A stretch of 64,000 bases of DNA from Hyphomicrobiaceae bacterium (GCA_028066055.1 JALCBY010000006.1:112451-176450), one strand, 5' to 3'; positions 33,931-43,499 are shown, counted from the first letter of the stretch. Numbers and translations are program-made. Notes: a model not told the origin generated them from the sequence alone.

Positions 33931-35154
33931 TCACGCTCCTGCTCCCGATGTTTGTGCGTGAGCCGGGTCCACAATCTCGTCGGCCAGGCTTACAGGCAGG
34001 AACCGCAAGATCTTCAGGCCGATGACTGCTATGGCCAGCGCTAGCGCCACGCCACCAAGACCGAGCGCAACCTCGGGCAAGCTGGGCGCATAGGACGTCA
34101 CGGCGCCATCATTGGCGCTGCTTTGTACGTCCATGCCCGGGAACAGAACCAGCGGATAGGCCTGCCCCCCGATGATAATCACATAGATCTGGGCCAACCC
34201 GCCGATAATGACCAATGCGGATGCGAGGGCAACACGCAGACGCACGGCGCTAAGTTCCGGCGCATAGAGCAGCGCGATGGGGACAAGGCCACCGAGTATG
34301 ACCTGCACACCCCAGAACAGCAGCGTGTAGATGCCGCCTTCGAAAAGAATGAACCGCTCAACACCCGCATGTTCCGCGGCATACAGGTTGGTCAGATGCT
34401 GGACAGACGTGAAATAGAGCACCGCGGCAGCGAACACCCCGAGCAGCCGTCCAAGGCGCGTCAGGATGCCGTCGCCGAGATCCCGCCCCTCGACCCGACA
34501 AACCGCCAGTATGATGAGCAGAAACGCGGCCAGCCCGAACGAAAACGACATGGCGATGAAAAGCGGCGCCATAACAGCCGCGTCGTAGGCCTGCCGCGCG
34601 ACAAGCCAACCGAAAATCGAGCCTGTGCCCGTGGTGAGAACCAGCCGCCAGACAAATGCAAACCAGCCGACGGCCCGGGTATAGCCCGACATGGTTCGTT
34701 CCATCTGAACGAACAGATAGGCGGCCACCACGATCAGGAACCCGACATAGAGGAAAATATTCCAGGCGAAGATCGATTTGAAATTGTAGGTGGTCATGGC
34801 GACGATCAGCCGGTCAGGACGCCCGAGATCGAGCACCAGAACCGCCAGCCCACCAACAAGGAACGCGATTGCAAGCAAGCCCGACAGCCGGGCCATCGGC
34901 TTGTATGGTGTTCGGCCGAAGACCGTTCCAATGGACGCGACGTTCAGCACGCCCGAAGCCGTCACAATCAGAAACACGGCGAACACATGCGGCATGCCCC
35001 ACACGACCAGGTTGTTCATGCCGGTGACGATGTGACCGTGATGCTCCATGTACCAGGCTGAGGCGAGTCCACCGAGAATGAACAGCGCGAGCACGGCGAG
35101 GAGCGCGGAGAAGCCGGTGCTGCTGCCAATCTCTCTGTATCTGATCCTCGCCAT
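33931..35154 (-). CDS. dsrP: DsrP, NrfD-like membrane subunit of DsrMKJOP
   Basis: 407-residue polytopic membrane protein with about ten hydrophobic segments, of the NrfD/PsrC family that exchanges electrons with quinones. I place the start at ATG 35154, since upstream sequence in the frame is arginine-rich shadow of dsrO. Typical parts are MNNLVVWGMPHVFAVFLIVTASG and ALLYAPEL near the end. It works with DsrO and DsrJ as the periplasmic-facing half of the complex. It lies 14 bp after dsrO and next to dsrN. Confidence 0.94.
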   Translation of the reverse strand: MARIRYREIGSSTGFSALLAVLALFILGGLASAWYMEHHGHIVTGMNNLVVWGMPHVFAVFLIVTASGVLNVASIGTVFGRTPYKPMARLSGLLAIAFLVGGLAVLVLDLGRPDRLIVAMTTYNFKSIFAWNIFLYVGFLIVVAAYLFVQMERTMSGYTRAVGWFAFVWRLVLTTGTGSIFGWLVARQAYDAAVMAPLFIAMSFSFGLAAFLLIILAVCRVEGRDLGDGILTRLGRLLGVFAAAVLYFTSVQHLTNLYAAEHAGVERFILFEGGIYTLLFWGVQVILGGLVPIALLYAPELSAVRLRVALASALVIIGGLAQIYVIIIGGQAYPLVLFPGMDVQSSANDGAVTSYAPSLPEVALGLGGVALALAIAVIGLKILRFLPVSLADEIVDPAHAQTSGAGA

Positions 35155-35168
35155 GGGTCTTCTAGTCT

Positions 35169-35960
35169 CTACAGGTTCTGGTAGTGCACGCCCGGGTCGG
35201 TTCCGAGGTCGCCACGGATCTGTTGGGTCGCGTATTCGGCAATGCGTTTGGAGATTTCGCTGTCTGGGTCGTTCAGATCGCCGAACAGCATGGCGCCGCC
35301 GCCATCCGCATGACAGGCCTCGACGCAGGCTGGAGAACGCCCCTCGTCGACGCGGTGCACACAAAGCGTGCAACTTTCAACGGTGCCTTTTCCGCGCGGC
35401 GCGTGGGGCTTCTGGTCGCTCAACGGCTCATGAATGAATGAACGGGCATTATAGGGACATGCCATCATGCAGTAGCGGCATCCGATGCAAGTATGCTTGT
35501 CGACAAGCACGATCCCATCATCCCGCTTGAACGACGCGCCGGTCGGGCAGACGTCGACGCAGGGCGGTTCGGCGCAGTGCTGGCACATGACCGGCAACGC
35601 GCGTGACGTCTTCGTCCTCGGATCGGTCACCTCGACCTTGCGGATCCATTGTGCGTCGGTCAGGGAACTGCCCGTTTCCGCCCAGCCGTTCTCCTTCGAA
35701 CAGGCGGTTACGCAGGCTTTGCAGCCATCGGGGCATTTGTTGACGTCGATCAGCATGCCCCACCGCACCTCAGGCGAAACGGGATCACCTGGCGCGCGCG
35801 CTTCCGCCACACCGCCGACAGCATAGAGCGTGACCCCGGATGCGAGCGTCAGACCGGCCCCGGCCACCAGTCCGCGCAAAAGATCACGGCGGTCAACGCC
35901 CGCAGCTTCAAACCCGCGTTTCTCATGCTGCGGCACGTGAAACTCCATCCTCCGGGTCAT
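35169..35960 (-). CDS. dsrO: DsrO, periplasmic iron-sulfur subunit
   Basis: 263-residue ferredoxin-like subunit with a Tat signal (DRRDLLRGLVAGAGL) and about 50 residues before the mature part. Four cysteine groups bind [4Fe-4S] clusters: CPDGCKACVTAC, CQHCAEPPCVDVCP, CIGCRYCMMACPY and SCTLCVHR with later Cys. It links cytochrome DsrJ to membrane subunit DsrP. ATG 35960 overlaps the dsrJ stop (ATGA). All cluster ligands are present. Confidence 0.95.
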   Translation of the reverse strand: MTRRMEFHVPQHEKRGFEAAGVDRRDLLRGLVAGAGLTLASGVTLYAVGGVAEARAPGDPVSPEVRWGMLIDVNKCPDGCKACVTACSKENGWAETGSSLTDAQWIRKVEVTDPRTKTSRALPVMCQHCAEPPCVDVCPTGASFKRDDGIVLVDKHTCIGCRYCMMACPYNARSFIHEPLSDQKPHAPRGKGTVESCTLCVHRVDEGRSPACVEACHADGGGAMLFGDLNDPDSEISKRIAEYATQQIRGDLGTDPGVHYQNL

Positions 35961-36448
35961 TGCCCTTTCCCCTTCAGATATCGCGAAAGCGCGCTAACGG
36001 CCCCGTCGCCATGCCCTGTCGGAAGCTGCGCTGCCTTGTTCGATTCAGGCCGCGAGGCGTGACATTCGAAGCAATCGATCTTCACGGCCGCATAGTCGTG
36101 GCAGGTCCGGCAGAAATGCTTCGGACTCTCGATGGAAACCGGACGGGCGTCTTCTCCCTGCACCGCGTGACAGGCGATGCATTCCTTGAGGCTGAACTGT
36201 TTAGTGCGGATGCCGTTGTGAACCGTGTCGTCGCGCTGATGGTTGAGCACCGTCATATGATAACGCCGCATGAAGTCGGTATCGGCCACGCATGCGTCGC
36301 CCTTCCCTTTCTGAGGTGAAGGCACAAGCGCACGCGCCGTTTGAGCGCTCTGCGCTGGATCGGCATGGGCGGCTCCCGGCCACGCACACGCAAGCAGCAA
36401 TGCGATCAAAGCTGCGAGCACGCCAGCGCGGGAGAAAGGACCGGGCAT
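35957..36448 (-). CDS. dsrJ: DsrJ, triheme cytochrome c
   Basis: 163-residue exported cytochrome with signal peptide (ending GAAHA near residue 29) and three heme motifs: CIACH, CRTCH and CFECH. DsrJ of sulfur oxidisers has a heme with unusual His/Met or His/Cys ligation; a lone Cys in KGDACVADTDFMRRYHM is a candidate distal ligand. It is the periplasmic end of DsrMKJOP. 6 bp after dsrL; overlaps dsrO by 4 bp. Confidence 0.94.
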   Translation of the reverse strand: MPGPFSRAGVLAALIALLLACAWPGAAHADPAQSAQTARALVPSPQKGKGDACVADTDFMRRYHMTVLNHQRDDTVHNGIRTKQFSLKECIACHAVQGEDARPVSIESPKHFCRTCHDYAAVKIDCFECHASRPESNKAAQLPTGHGDGAVSALSRYLKGKGQ

Positions 36449-36454
36449 CTGTCG

Positions 36455-38401
36455 TTACTCCCCGAGCCCCATTTTGATGTAACCGCTCGGGCAAACGTCC
36501 ATGCAGATGTGACACCCGATACATTTCGCGTAGTCGGTGTCGACATAGCGCCCCACGGACCGCTCGGACTTCTTGACCCGGAAGACCGCGTCCTGAGGAC
36601 AGTAGACCACGCAGTTGTTGCACTCGAAGCACATGCCGCAGCTCATGCAACGGTTGCCTTCCTTTATGGCCTGCTCTTCCGTGAAACCCTGGATGCGTTC
36701 CTCGAAATTGCCCAGTACATCGTCGCCGACGATCTCCACTTGCTCGCGCTTTTCGAGAGGTTCGTATTCGAAATGACCTTTGAAGAGTTCGTCGTGAGGG
36801 ATGATCTGTGTTGCCGAGCGATCCTCGTAATTGTGGATCGCGAACCCTTCCTCCGATGTTCCGCGCGTTTGCTGATGATCGTATTCATCGGGGTCCAGCC
36901 CACGCTGATGCAGTTCGTTCAGCAGGTTGAAATGATGAACGTCGACCTTCGGCCGCCTGTCGATCGGTTCGCCGGCAAGGAAATGATCGATGTTTTCCGC
37001 GGCCACACGGCCATGGCCGATGGCGGTCGTTAGCAAATGCGGACGGATGATATCGCCGCCGGCGAAGTGTTTGTCCTGCTCCTTGACCTTGTAGAGTGGA
37101 TCGGTGGCGATGAACCCATTGCCATTGTCGAGTCCCTCAATGCCTGTCAGATCGCCCATCTGGCCGATCGCCGAAACGATCATGTCGCATTCGATCTCGA
37201 ACTCCGTTCCCTCTTTCGGTACCGGCTTCGCGCCGTCCATCTCGCACTCGCACATCTTGAGGGCGGCGACCCGTCCCTCGCTGTCTTTCAGGACTTCCAG
37301 CGGAAGCACGCCGCCCCTGATCTCGACACCTTCACGCAGGGCGTCTTCGCGCTCATGTTCAGCCGCCGTCATCTCCTCGACGGGAAAGAGCGACGTCAGA
37401 ACCGCCTTCACGCCCTCCCGCGTGGCGGTTCCGGCGACGTCATGTGCGGTATGGCCAAGCACGGTGCTGTCCGAGCGGCCCTTGTCGGCTTTGTGGGCGA
37501 TATGACCCAGCCGGCGCGCCACCGAGGCAACGTCAACAGACGTGTCGCCGCCGCCGACGATGACAATCTTCTTTGCTGTGGAAAACACCCAGCCCTGGTT
37601 AAATGCGTCGAGAAACTCAACACCGGTGATGCAGTTGTCAGCATCGAACCCGGGAATCGGCAAGGGACGACCGGTCTGCGCCCCAATGCCCCAGAAGATC
37701 GCGTCGAAATCCTGCTCCAGCTGTTCTAGCGTCACATCCTTGCCGACGCGCGTTTCGGTTCTGACCGTTACGCCCAGATCGATGATGCGGCCGATCTCGA
37801 TATCGAGCATGTCGCGGGGTGTGCGGTATCCGGGAATGCCGTAGCGCATCATGCCGCCGAGCTTCTCCTGCGCCTCGAAGATGGTGACGCCGTGCCCCTT
37901 GCGCCGCAGGAAAAAGGCAGCGGACAACCCCGCCGGTCCACTACCGATAACGGCGACGCTCTTGCCCGTGTCGGGAGCCGCACCAGGCAGTTTCACGTTA
38001 TTCTCGTTCGCCCAGTCACCGACATATTGCTCCACCGCATTGATGCCGACGAACTCATCGACCTCGTTGCGATTACAACCGTCCTCGCAGGGCGCAGGAC
38101 AGACCCGGCCCATGGTCGCGGGAAACGGGTTGGCCTCAGCCATGCGCTGGAACGCATATTCCTGCCAGGCCATCCCTTCGACCGGCGGCTTGTCCATTCC
38201 GCGCGCGATTCCCAGCCAGCCGCGAATTTCGTGCCCCGAGGGACAACTTCCCTGACAGGGCGGCGTCTTATGGATATAGGTCGGACATTTGTAAGACGCG
38301 TCCGCCTGAAAGATCTTCTCCTCCAGATCGATGTCGGAGGCGGTTTCACCTTCTTCATATCTGCGGAAGGTAAGCTCTTCCGTGTTCGCCGAATCCGTCA
38401 T
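36455..38401 (-). CDS. dsrL: DsrL, NAD(P)H:acceptor oxidoreductase
   Basis: 648-residue iron-sulfur flavoprotein related to the glutamate synthase small subunit. N-terminal cysteines (CQGSCPSG, CPAPCEDGC) bind iron-sulfur clusters; FAD motif VIGSGPAGLSAAFFL near residue 150 and NAD(P) motif VIVGGGDTSVDVA near 285 follow; the C-terminus has ferredoxin clusters CMSCGMCFECNNC and CIGCHICMDVCPSG. DsrL couples DsrAB sulfite formation to NAD(P)H production in sulfur oxidisers. Its presence between dsrK and dsrJ is the Allochromatium order and marks the oxidative direction. Overlaps dsrK by 4 bp. Confidence 0.96.
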   Translation of the reverse strand: MTDSANTEELTFRRYEEGETASDIDLEEKIFQADASYKCPTYIHKTPPCQGSCPSGHEIRGWLGIARGMDKPPVEGMAWQEYAFQRMAEANPFPATMGRVCPAPCEDGCNRNEVDEFVGINAVEQYVGDWANENNVKLPGAAPDTGKSVAVIGSGPAGLSAAFFLRRKGHGVTIFEAQEKLGGMMRYGIPGYRTPRDMLDIEIGRIIDLGVTVRTETRVGKDVTLEQLEQDFDAIFWGIGAQTGRPLPIPGFDADNCITGVEFLDAFNQGWVFSTAKKIVIVGGGDTSVDVASVARRLGHIAHKADKGRSDSTVLGHTAHDVAGTATREGVKAVLTSLFPVEEMTAAEHEREDALREGVEIRGGVLPLEVLKDSEGRVAALKMCECEMDGAKPVPKEGTEFEIECDMIVSAIGQMGDLTGIEGLDNGNGFIATDPLYKVKEQDKHFAGGDIIRPHLLTTAIGHGRVAAENIDHFLAGEPIDRRPKVDVHHFNLLNELHQRGLDPDEYDHQQTRGTSEEGFAIHNYEDRSATQIIPHDELFKGHFEYEPLEKREQVEIVGDDVLGNFEERIQGFTEEQAIKEGNRCMSCGMCFECNNCVVYCPQDAVFRVKKSERSVGRYVDTDYAKCIGCHICMDVCPSGYIKMGLGE

Positions 38402-39981
38402 GCTTGTTCCTCCGCTGCATCCATGCCGTTGCCGGGCGCTTCTGCCTTTTCTTCATCATCATCATCGTCGTCCGTGATCTGCCCGTCGAGGACGATGGCG
38501 TTGCTCACCATCTGATGCACGCTGACGACGCTATCCATGTCGAAACCGTAGTCCGGCATCACCTTTGCGAACTGGGTCTTGCAGATGGCACAGATGGCGG
38601 CCATGTGGGTTACGCCATGCTCGTCGGCCACGTCCTGAAGTGCGCGCATTCGCGGCTGGGCTCCTTTCTTGCGCAAATCCATCAACTCATCGGTGAGCAA
38701 TCCCCCTCCGCCGCCGCAGCAGAATGTGGCCTCGCGGATCGTGTCCGCCGGCATGTCGTAGAAGTGGTTGCAGGTCGCCCGCAGGATCGCACGAGGGATA
38801 TCGAACTGGCCGCCCGGCTCATCACCCATGCGGGACGCACGCGAAACGTTGCAGGAGTCGTGGAAGGTCAGCCGGATGTGATCATTTTGCGATTTGTCAA
38901 ATGTCAGCTCACCCTTCTCGATCAGGTCGTAGGTGTATTCGCAGATATGCTGCGGGATCGGGTAGTTCTGATCGAGGAAATCGAACGGCCCGGCAAGGGT
39001 GTTCAGGAAATTGTATGCGGCGCGCCAAGCGTGCCCGCATTCGCCGAAGATTATGCGCTTGACCTGGAGATCTTCCGCCGCCTTGCGGATACGGAGCGCC
39101 AGTTCGTGCATATTCTCATGCGACCCGATGAACATCCCGAAGTTGGCGGCCTCTGACGCATAGGAACTCATGGTCCAGCTCGCGCCGGCCTGATGGAACA
39201 CCTTGGCGTAACCGATCAGTCCATCGATATGCGGCTCGGCAAAGAAATCCGCGCTCGGCGTGACAAGCAGAATGTCGGCGCCTTTTTCATCGAGTGGGAG
39301 ACGCACCGTGACGCCGGTCTCGTCCTCGATGTCCTCTTCGAGATCTTCCAGCGTCGCCCGGTGCGCCTTCTCCTGAAGCCCCAGATTGTTGCCGTATTTG
39401 TGGACCTTGCCGATGATCTCGTTGCAGTATTTCTGCCCCTTGCCGATCGAATCCATGATCTCGCGCGCTGCCATGGACACTTCCGCGGTATCGATGCCGT
39501 AGGGGCAGTAAACCGAGCACCTCCGGCATTGCGAGCATTGATGAAAGTAGCTGTACCACTCGTCCAGCACCTCTTCCGTCAGGTCTTCCGCGCCCACCAG
39601 CCAGGGAAAATATTTTCCGGCAAACGTGAAATAGCGCCGGTAGACCTTGCGCAGCAGGTCCTGCCGCGCCACCGGCATGTTGTTGGGATCGGCCGTTCCG
39701 AGAAAATAGTGGCACTTGTCGGTGCAGGCTCCGCACTTCACGCAGGTATCCAAATAAACGCGCAAGCCCCGCGACGTGCTGACCAGCTCGCCGAGCTTGG
39801 CGATGGCCCGTTCCTTCCAGTCATCAACGAGCTCGCCAGGAAAGCCGATTGCCGTCTGATGCTCCTCGCTGGCGGAATACGGCTTGCTGTCGGCCATCGC
39901 ACCCGGCTCGAGAGTGGGTATCTCGGACGGATCCGGATGCTCCTTTGGCTGCACCGGCGCTCTGATCTTGAGTTCGACCAC
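38398..39981 (-). CDS. dsrK: DsrK, cytoplasmic HdrD-like iron-sulfur subunit
   Basis: 527 residues from GTG 39981 behind GGGGAG. Ferredoxin clusters CVKCGACTDKCH and CSQCRRCSVYCPYG lie in the first third. The CCG-type catalytic cluster is formed by FGECGHAWR, FHDSCNVSR, TFCCGGGGG and AICAICKTQF, as in heterodisulfide reductase HdrD. It oxidises or reduces the DsrC disulfide/trisulfide at the membrane with DsrM. A very acidic run near the C-terminus (DDDDDDEE) is notable. It sits 12 bp after dsrM. Confidence 0.95.
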   Translation of the reverse strand: MVELKIRAPVQPKEHPDPSEIPTLEPGAMADSKPYSASEEHQTAIGFPGELVDDWKERAIAKLGELVSTSRGLRVYLDTCVKCGACTDKCHYFLGTADPNNMPVARQDLLRKVYRRYFTFAGKYFPWLVGAEDLTEEVLDEWYSYFHQCSQCRRCSVYCPYGIDTAEVSMAAREIMDSIGKGQKYCNEIIGKVHKYGNNLGLQEKAHRATLEDLEEDIEDETGVTVRLPLDEKGADILLVTPSADFFAEPHIDGLIGYAKVFHQAGASWTMSSYASEAANFGMFIGSHENMHELALRIRKAAEDLQVKRIIFGECGHAWRAAYNFLNTLAGPFDFLDQNYPIPQHICEYTYDLIEKGELTFDKSQNDHIRLTFHDSCNVSRASRMGDEPGGQFDIPRAILRATCNHFYDMPADTIREATFCCGGGGGLLTDELMDLRKKGAQPRMRALQDVADEHGVTHMAAICAICKTQFAKVMPDYGFDMDSVVSVHQMVSNAIVLDGQITDDDDDDEEKAEAPGNGMDAAEEQA

Positions 39982-39993
39982 CTCCCCTGCTCC

Positions 39994-40722
39994 TTACCTT
40001 GCGCTTCGCGCCGGTGTGCGCAGCGGTGGCGCGTAGCGACGTTCGCGCGGGTCATCCGCCTGATTGCGGGAGGGGGCGAAAAACAGCCCTGGCGCATGCA
40101 GGAGTTTGGAGACCGGGAAGATGATCATCAGCAGGGCGACAAGCCCGAGATGCACGAGCAGTACCGGGTCGGCGGGCATTGGCTGCCAGTCGAAATAGAT
40201 AAGGCCGAGGCAGAATGCCTTCACGGCAACGATGTCGGTGCGGGCGACATAGCTCATGGCCAACCCGCTCACGCCGATGCCGACCAGCAGGGCCAGCATC
40301 AGATGATCGGACGGCGCGCTGATATAGCGGACACGGGGGACGAAGATCCGCCGCGCCCAAAGCCCCAGAAGCCCGGCAACCATCGCAAAACCGGCATAGA
40401 ATCCAAAAGGTTGCATTGCCGCGACCCACCCCCAGACGGGTTCCGTGAAATACCGCAGATGACGGATGAGAACGAGCAGCAGGGCCGCATGAAACACCCA
40501 GCCGAAAAGCCAAGTCCATTTGTTGGCCTTGAACAGGCTTTCGAACAGGACCACTTCGCGGACCAGCCGCATCACGACACCGCCACGGGTCAACGGCGCC
40601 GGAGTTGTGGGAATTTTCAGTGGTACGGGTGTCTTCGCATATTGCCACACCCTGTATGCAACGCCGCCGACCAGAACCACGGCTGCGACATAGAACAGGA
40701 GTGCATATACGGTCGTCAGCAT
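39994..40722 (-). CDS. dsrM: DsrM, membrane cytochrome b subunit
   Basis: 242 residues from ATG 40722 (GTG 40725 adjoins). NarI-like protein with five or six hydrophobic helices and histidines suited to heme b ligation (FGWVFHAALLLVLIRHLRYF; VHLGLVALLMIIFPVSKLLH). It anchors DsrK and exchanges electrons with menaquinone or ubiquinone. The soluble tail ends in a basic APPLRTPARSAR. Located between dsrC and dsrK as in other dsr clusters. Confidence 0.94.
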   Translation of the reverse strand: MLTTVYALLFYVAAVVLVGGVAYRVWQYAKTPVPLKIPTTPAPLTRGGVVMRLVREVVLFESLFKANKWTWLFGWVFHAALLLVLIRHLRYFTEPVWGWVAAMQPFGFYAGFAMVAGLLGLWARRIFVPRVRYISAPSDHLMLALLVGIGVSGLAMSYVARTDIVAVKAFCLGLIYFDWQPMPADPVLLVHLGLVALLMIIFPVSKLLHAPGLFFAPSRNQADDPRERRYAPPLRTPARSAR

Positions 40723-40774
40723 CACCTTACTTTCGGCACCGGCTGTTACCCGACACGGCCGCCTGTACGTCTGA

Positions 40775-41107
40775 TCAGACGCAGCCTGTGGGCTTCGGCA
40801 AACCGGCGATTTTACAGGCCTGCTTTGCCGGGCCGTAGGGGAACAGCGTGTAGAGATACTTGTTGTTGCCCTTGTCCTTGCCCATCGACTTCTTGATGGC
40901 CTTGATCAGGACACGGACGGCGGGAGCAATCTGGTACTCCTCGTAATAGTCGCGCAGAAAGTTCACGACCTCCCAGTGCTCATCGGTCATCTCGATGTTC
41001 TCGTCCGCGGCGATGACCTCCGCGAGTTGCTCGCTCCACTTGTCCAGTTCCTGGATGTACCCCTCTTCATCGTGCTCAACGGTGGTTCCGTTTATCTGGT
41101 AGGACAT
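40775..41107 (-). CDS. dsrC: DsrC, sulfur carrier and DsrAB partner
   Basis: 110 residues, canonical DsrC. The C-terminal arm ends CKIAGLPKPTGCV, with Cys98 and Cys109 spaced like Cys100 and Cys111 in Allochromatium DsrC; these two form the persulfide/trisulfide that DsrAB oxidises to sulfite. Helical core marks are TDEHWEVVNFLRDYYEEYQIAPAVR in outline and LYTLFPYGPAKQA. It lies between dsrH and dsrM, the standard location. A diverged paralog is at 46.6 kb. Confidence 0.97.
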   Translation of the reverse strand: MSYQINGTTVEHDEEGYIQELDKWSEQLAEVIAADENIEMTDEHWEVVNFLRDYYEEYQIAPAVRVLIKAIKKSMGKDKGNNKYLYTLFPYGPAKQACKIAGLPKPTGCV

Positions 41108-41156
41108 GATCTTTCTCCTGCGTCATTCCATGTTTGGTTTCATTTGCTCGTCTCGG

Positions 41157-41459
41157 TCATAGCCACGCCTGTGAAACATCGTGCTCGGCGACCAGATCGA
41201 CGAAGCCGCCATAGTCGACGACCGATATTCTCTCGATCAGGGATGTATCCTTGATGCCTCTGGCGGAGAGGTCCGGCCCGAGCGCATAAATCGACAGATC
41301 GCCATTGAGAGCCGCGACGCGTTCGGCCACGGCCGTGCCTTTGACTGCCGCATACACGCCATCCTCGATGAGCAGGATGGCATCGCCGGGCCTTGCGTGA
41401 TTGAGACAGCTGTCGAACGTCGTTTTCTCGAAAGGGGATTTATTGACTGTGTGCAGCAT
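41157..41459 (-). CDS. dsrH: DsrH, sulfur relay subunit (TusB family)
   Basis: 100-residue TusB/DsrH protein, third subunit of the DsrE2F2H2 sulfur-transfer hexamer. Starts MLHTVNKSPF, as family members do. A single Cys18 in TFDSCLNH matches the conserved cysteine region of DsrH. The IYALGPDLSARGI segment and the ISVVDYGGFVDLV end fit the family. Follows dsrF by 26 bp. Confidence 0.94.
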   Translation of the reverse strand: MLHTVNKSPFEKTTFDSCLNHARPGDAILLIEDGVYAAVKGTAVAERVAALNGDLSIYALGPDLSARGIKDTSLIERISVVDYGGFVDLVAEHDVSQAWL

Positions 41460-41485
41460 CGTCGCTCTTCGTTTTGTGGCATCCG

Positions 41486-41920
41486 TCAGAAGCTCAGGAT
41501 CACGTCCTGCGCGGCCATGATCTCCGATAGTTCCGCGCGGCTGACGAGCTGAACGGAGGATTTCTCGGCCCAGTCGTCATCCTCATCCTCGTAGGTAATT
41601 TCCATCAGGTCGTCTGCGGTCAGTCCCCGCTCTTCCAACGACTCTTTTTCCACGTAGAGCTTGGTGACCTCATAGTCGCCCAGCGCCCGATAGGTCGGGG
41701 AGAAGTTCTTCATCCCGATGCCTGCAGTGTCCTGACCCTTGATGATCTGGAAAACGCCATCATCGAAAAACGCAAGCGACACATCCTGATCGAACGCGGC
41801 GCCGATCAAGACGACCTCAAGGGATTCCAGCGCATAGATAGTGCCGTAGGGAGCCCTGCGGTTCACATAGAGGAACTTTTTCTGGTCTTCAGCGCCCGCA
41901 CCATTCTCTTCCGCTGACAT
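41486..41920 (-). CDS. dsrF: DsrF, sulfur relay subunit (TusC family)
   Basis: 144 residues from ATG 41920; upstream in-frame sequence overlaps dsrE. The core KKFLYVNRRAPYGTIYALESLEVVLIGAAFDQ (in outline) and VSLAFFDDGVFQIIKGQDT identifies TusC/DsrF. It has no cysteine, as expected of this subunit, which serves a structural part in DsrEFH. Starts 13 bp after dsrE. The acidic EDEDDD segment near residue 118 is an extra relative to typical proteins. Confidence 0.94.
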   Translation of the reverse strand: MSAEENGAGAEDQKKFLYVNRRAPYGTIYALESLEVVLIGAAFDQDVSLAFFDDGVFQIIKGQDTAGIGMKNFSPTYRALGDYEVTKLYVEKESLEERGLTADDLMEITYEDEDDDWAEKSSVQLVSRAELSEIMAAQDVILSF

Positions 41921-41933
41921 CGGTTCACTCCCC

Positions 41934-42326
41934 TCAATCACCGAACGCAACGACGCGGTCGCACTCGATCCCCGTCTCGATCAACTGACCGAGACCGGAG
42001 ATACGAAAACCCGGCGCAATGTTGTCCGCATTTTTGCTGTGCCGCTTCGCCTCATTCTCATCGAGTATGCCGCGTCGCTGGGCGGCGGCGACGCAAACCA
42101 CGAGATCGAGATCATGCTTCTCGGCCAGCTCGGTCCAGTTGTTCTGAATATTGCGCTCGTCCTGCGGCGGGACGGTCAGGCGCGAACCGTTGTTCACGCC
42201 GTCGTTGTAGAAAAAGACCCGATAGATCTCGTGGCCCTTCTCCAGCGCCGCCTTTGTGAAGTGATAAGCGGAATCCGACGCCTGATGCGTGTACGGGCCT
42301 TCATTGACAAGAATTCCAAACTTCAC
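41934..42326 (-). CDS. dsrE: DsrE, sulfurtransferase subunit (TusD family)
   Basis: 130 residues from GTG 42326, behind GGAG, giving the exact family length and N-terminus (MKFGILVNEGPYTHQ). Cys78 in LVVCVAAAQRRGI matches the active-site Cys78 of Allochromatium DsrE, which accepts sulfur from TusA and passes it to DsrC. Its presence, with DsrF and DsrH, marks the cluster as sulfur-oxidising. 93 bp downstream of dsrB. Confidence 0.96.
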   Translation of the reverse strand: MKFGILVNEGPYTHQASDSAYHFTKAALEKGHEIYRVFFYNDGVNNGSRLTVPPQDERNIQNNWTELAEKHDLDLVVCVAAAQRRGILDENEAKRHSKNADNIAPGFRISGLGQLIETGIECDRVVAFGD

Positions 42327-42419
42327 GTGCAATTTCTCCCTGAAACCGGTAGCTGTCGCTGTGATCGACGGTGCGACCGGCGCTCGCCTCCTCTGCCGCT
42401 ACCAGAAAAGCCCCGAGCC

Positions 42420-43499
42420 CTAGAACCGGATATGGGTCGACGAGTTCATGGTGTGCCGAGCGCCCGTCCACGTATCGAGATGATGTTTGGTGAATGCCAG
42501 ACCGGTCAGTTCGAAGAACTTCGGCCAGCCGATCCGTTCGATCCATTCGCCCATCCGTTCCCAGTCCCTGGCATTGTCTTTGTAGGCGTAAAGGATTTTC
42601 TTGACGCATTCCTCCACCTCGGGCCAACGCGGCGGATTGTTCGGCAGGTTGGCAACCACAAGCTTGTGGAATGTCGGCTTGGAGCGCGCGTTTGAGTGTT
42701 TTCCGCCAACCCAGATCGCCAGTTTTGTGGAGTCGTCGCCGTTGATCTGCATAGGCGGGCATGGCGGATAGCAGGCTCCGCAGCAAATGCACTTTTTCTC
42801 ATCCACCTCCAGCGACGGCTTGCCATTGACCATCGCCGGCCGGATAGCAGCCACCGGGCAGCGCGCGACGACAGCCGGGCGCTCGCACGTATTGGCGACC
42901 AGGTCATGGTCGATTTTCGGCGGCTTGGTGTACTGGACATTGATGGCGATATCGCCCTGACCGCCGCAGTTCACCTGGCAGCAGGAGGTCGTGATCCGGA
43001 CCCGGTTCGGCATCTCCTCCTTGATGAACTCCTCATACATCATGTCCATCAGGCTCTTCACCACGCCGGACGCATCGGTGCCCGGAATGTCACAGTGCAG
43101 CCAGCCCTGGGTATGGGAAATCATCGAGACGGAGTTTCCGGTGCCGCCCACGGGAAAACCCTCCGACACCAGCTTTTCGATCAGGGGTTCGATCTTGTCC
43201 CGGTCGTCGACCATGTATTCGATATTGCTTCTGGTGGTGAACCGGAAGTGGCCGTCGGCAAACTCATCGGCGATGTCACACAGTTTGCGGATCGTATAGA
43301 CGTCCATCTGCCGCTGGGTTCCGGCGCGTACCGTGTAGATGGACTCGCCCGTCTTCGACATGTGATGCAGGACGCCGGGGCGCAGACGCTCATGCCAGTC
43401 CCAGTTGGCGTAATTCTTCTTCAGGGTCGGATGCATGAACAGGAATGGATCCGGAACCCCGGTTTCATCCGGAACGCGCGGTGTGGTGGCTTCGCTCAT
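42420..43499 (-). CDS. dsrB: Reverse dissimilatory sulfite reductase subunit beta
   Basis: 359 residues. The sulfite/nitrite reductase fold is seen in HFRFTTRSNIEYMV and GNSVSMISHTQGW; cluster and siroheme cysteines lie in RITTSCCQVNCGGQGD and a ferredoxin insertion CICCGACYPPCPP. DsrB forms the alpha2-beta2 enzyme with DsrA, which in this setting oxidises DsrC-bound sulfur to sulfite. 65 bp after dsrA. Close in overall layout to purple sulfur bacterial DsrB. Confidence 0.96.
   Translation of the reverse strand: MSEATTPRVPDETGVPDPFLFMHPTLKKNYANWDWHERLRPGVLHHMSKTGESIYTVRAGTQRQMDVYTIRKLCDIADEFADGHFRFTTRSNIEYMVDDRDKIEPLIEKLVSEGFPVGGTGNSVSMISHTQGWLHCDIPGTDASGVVKSLMDMMYEEFIKEEMPNRVRITTSCCQVNCGGQGDIAINVQYTKPPKIDHDLVANTCERPAVVARCPVAAIRPAMVNGKPSLEVDEKKCICCGACYPPCPPMQINGDDSTKLAIWVGGKHSNARSKPTFHKLVVANLPNNPPRWPEVEECVKKILYAYKDNARDWERMGEWIERIGWPKFFELTGLAFTKHHLDTWTGARHTMNSSTHIRF

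Noticed and set aside
39193..40896. Long plus-strand open frame of 567 codons opposite dsrK and dsrM
   Set aside because: It lies antisense to two clearly conserved genes, has no family similarity, and is an artefact of GC-rich codon use.
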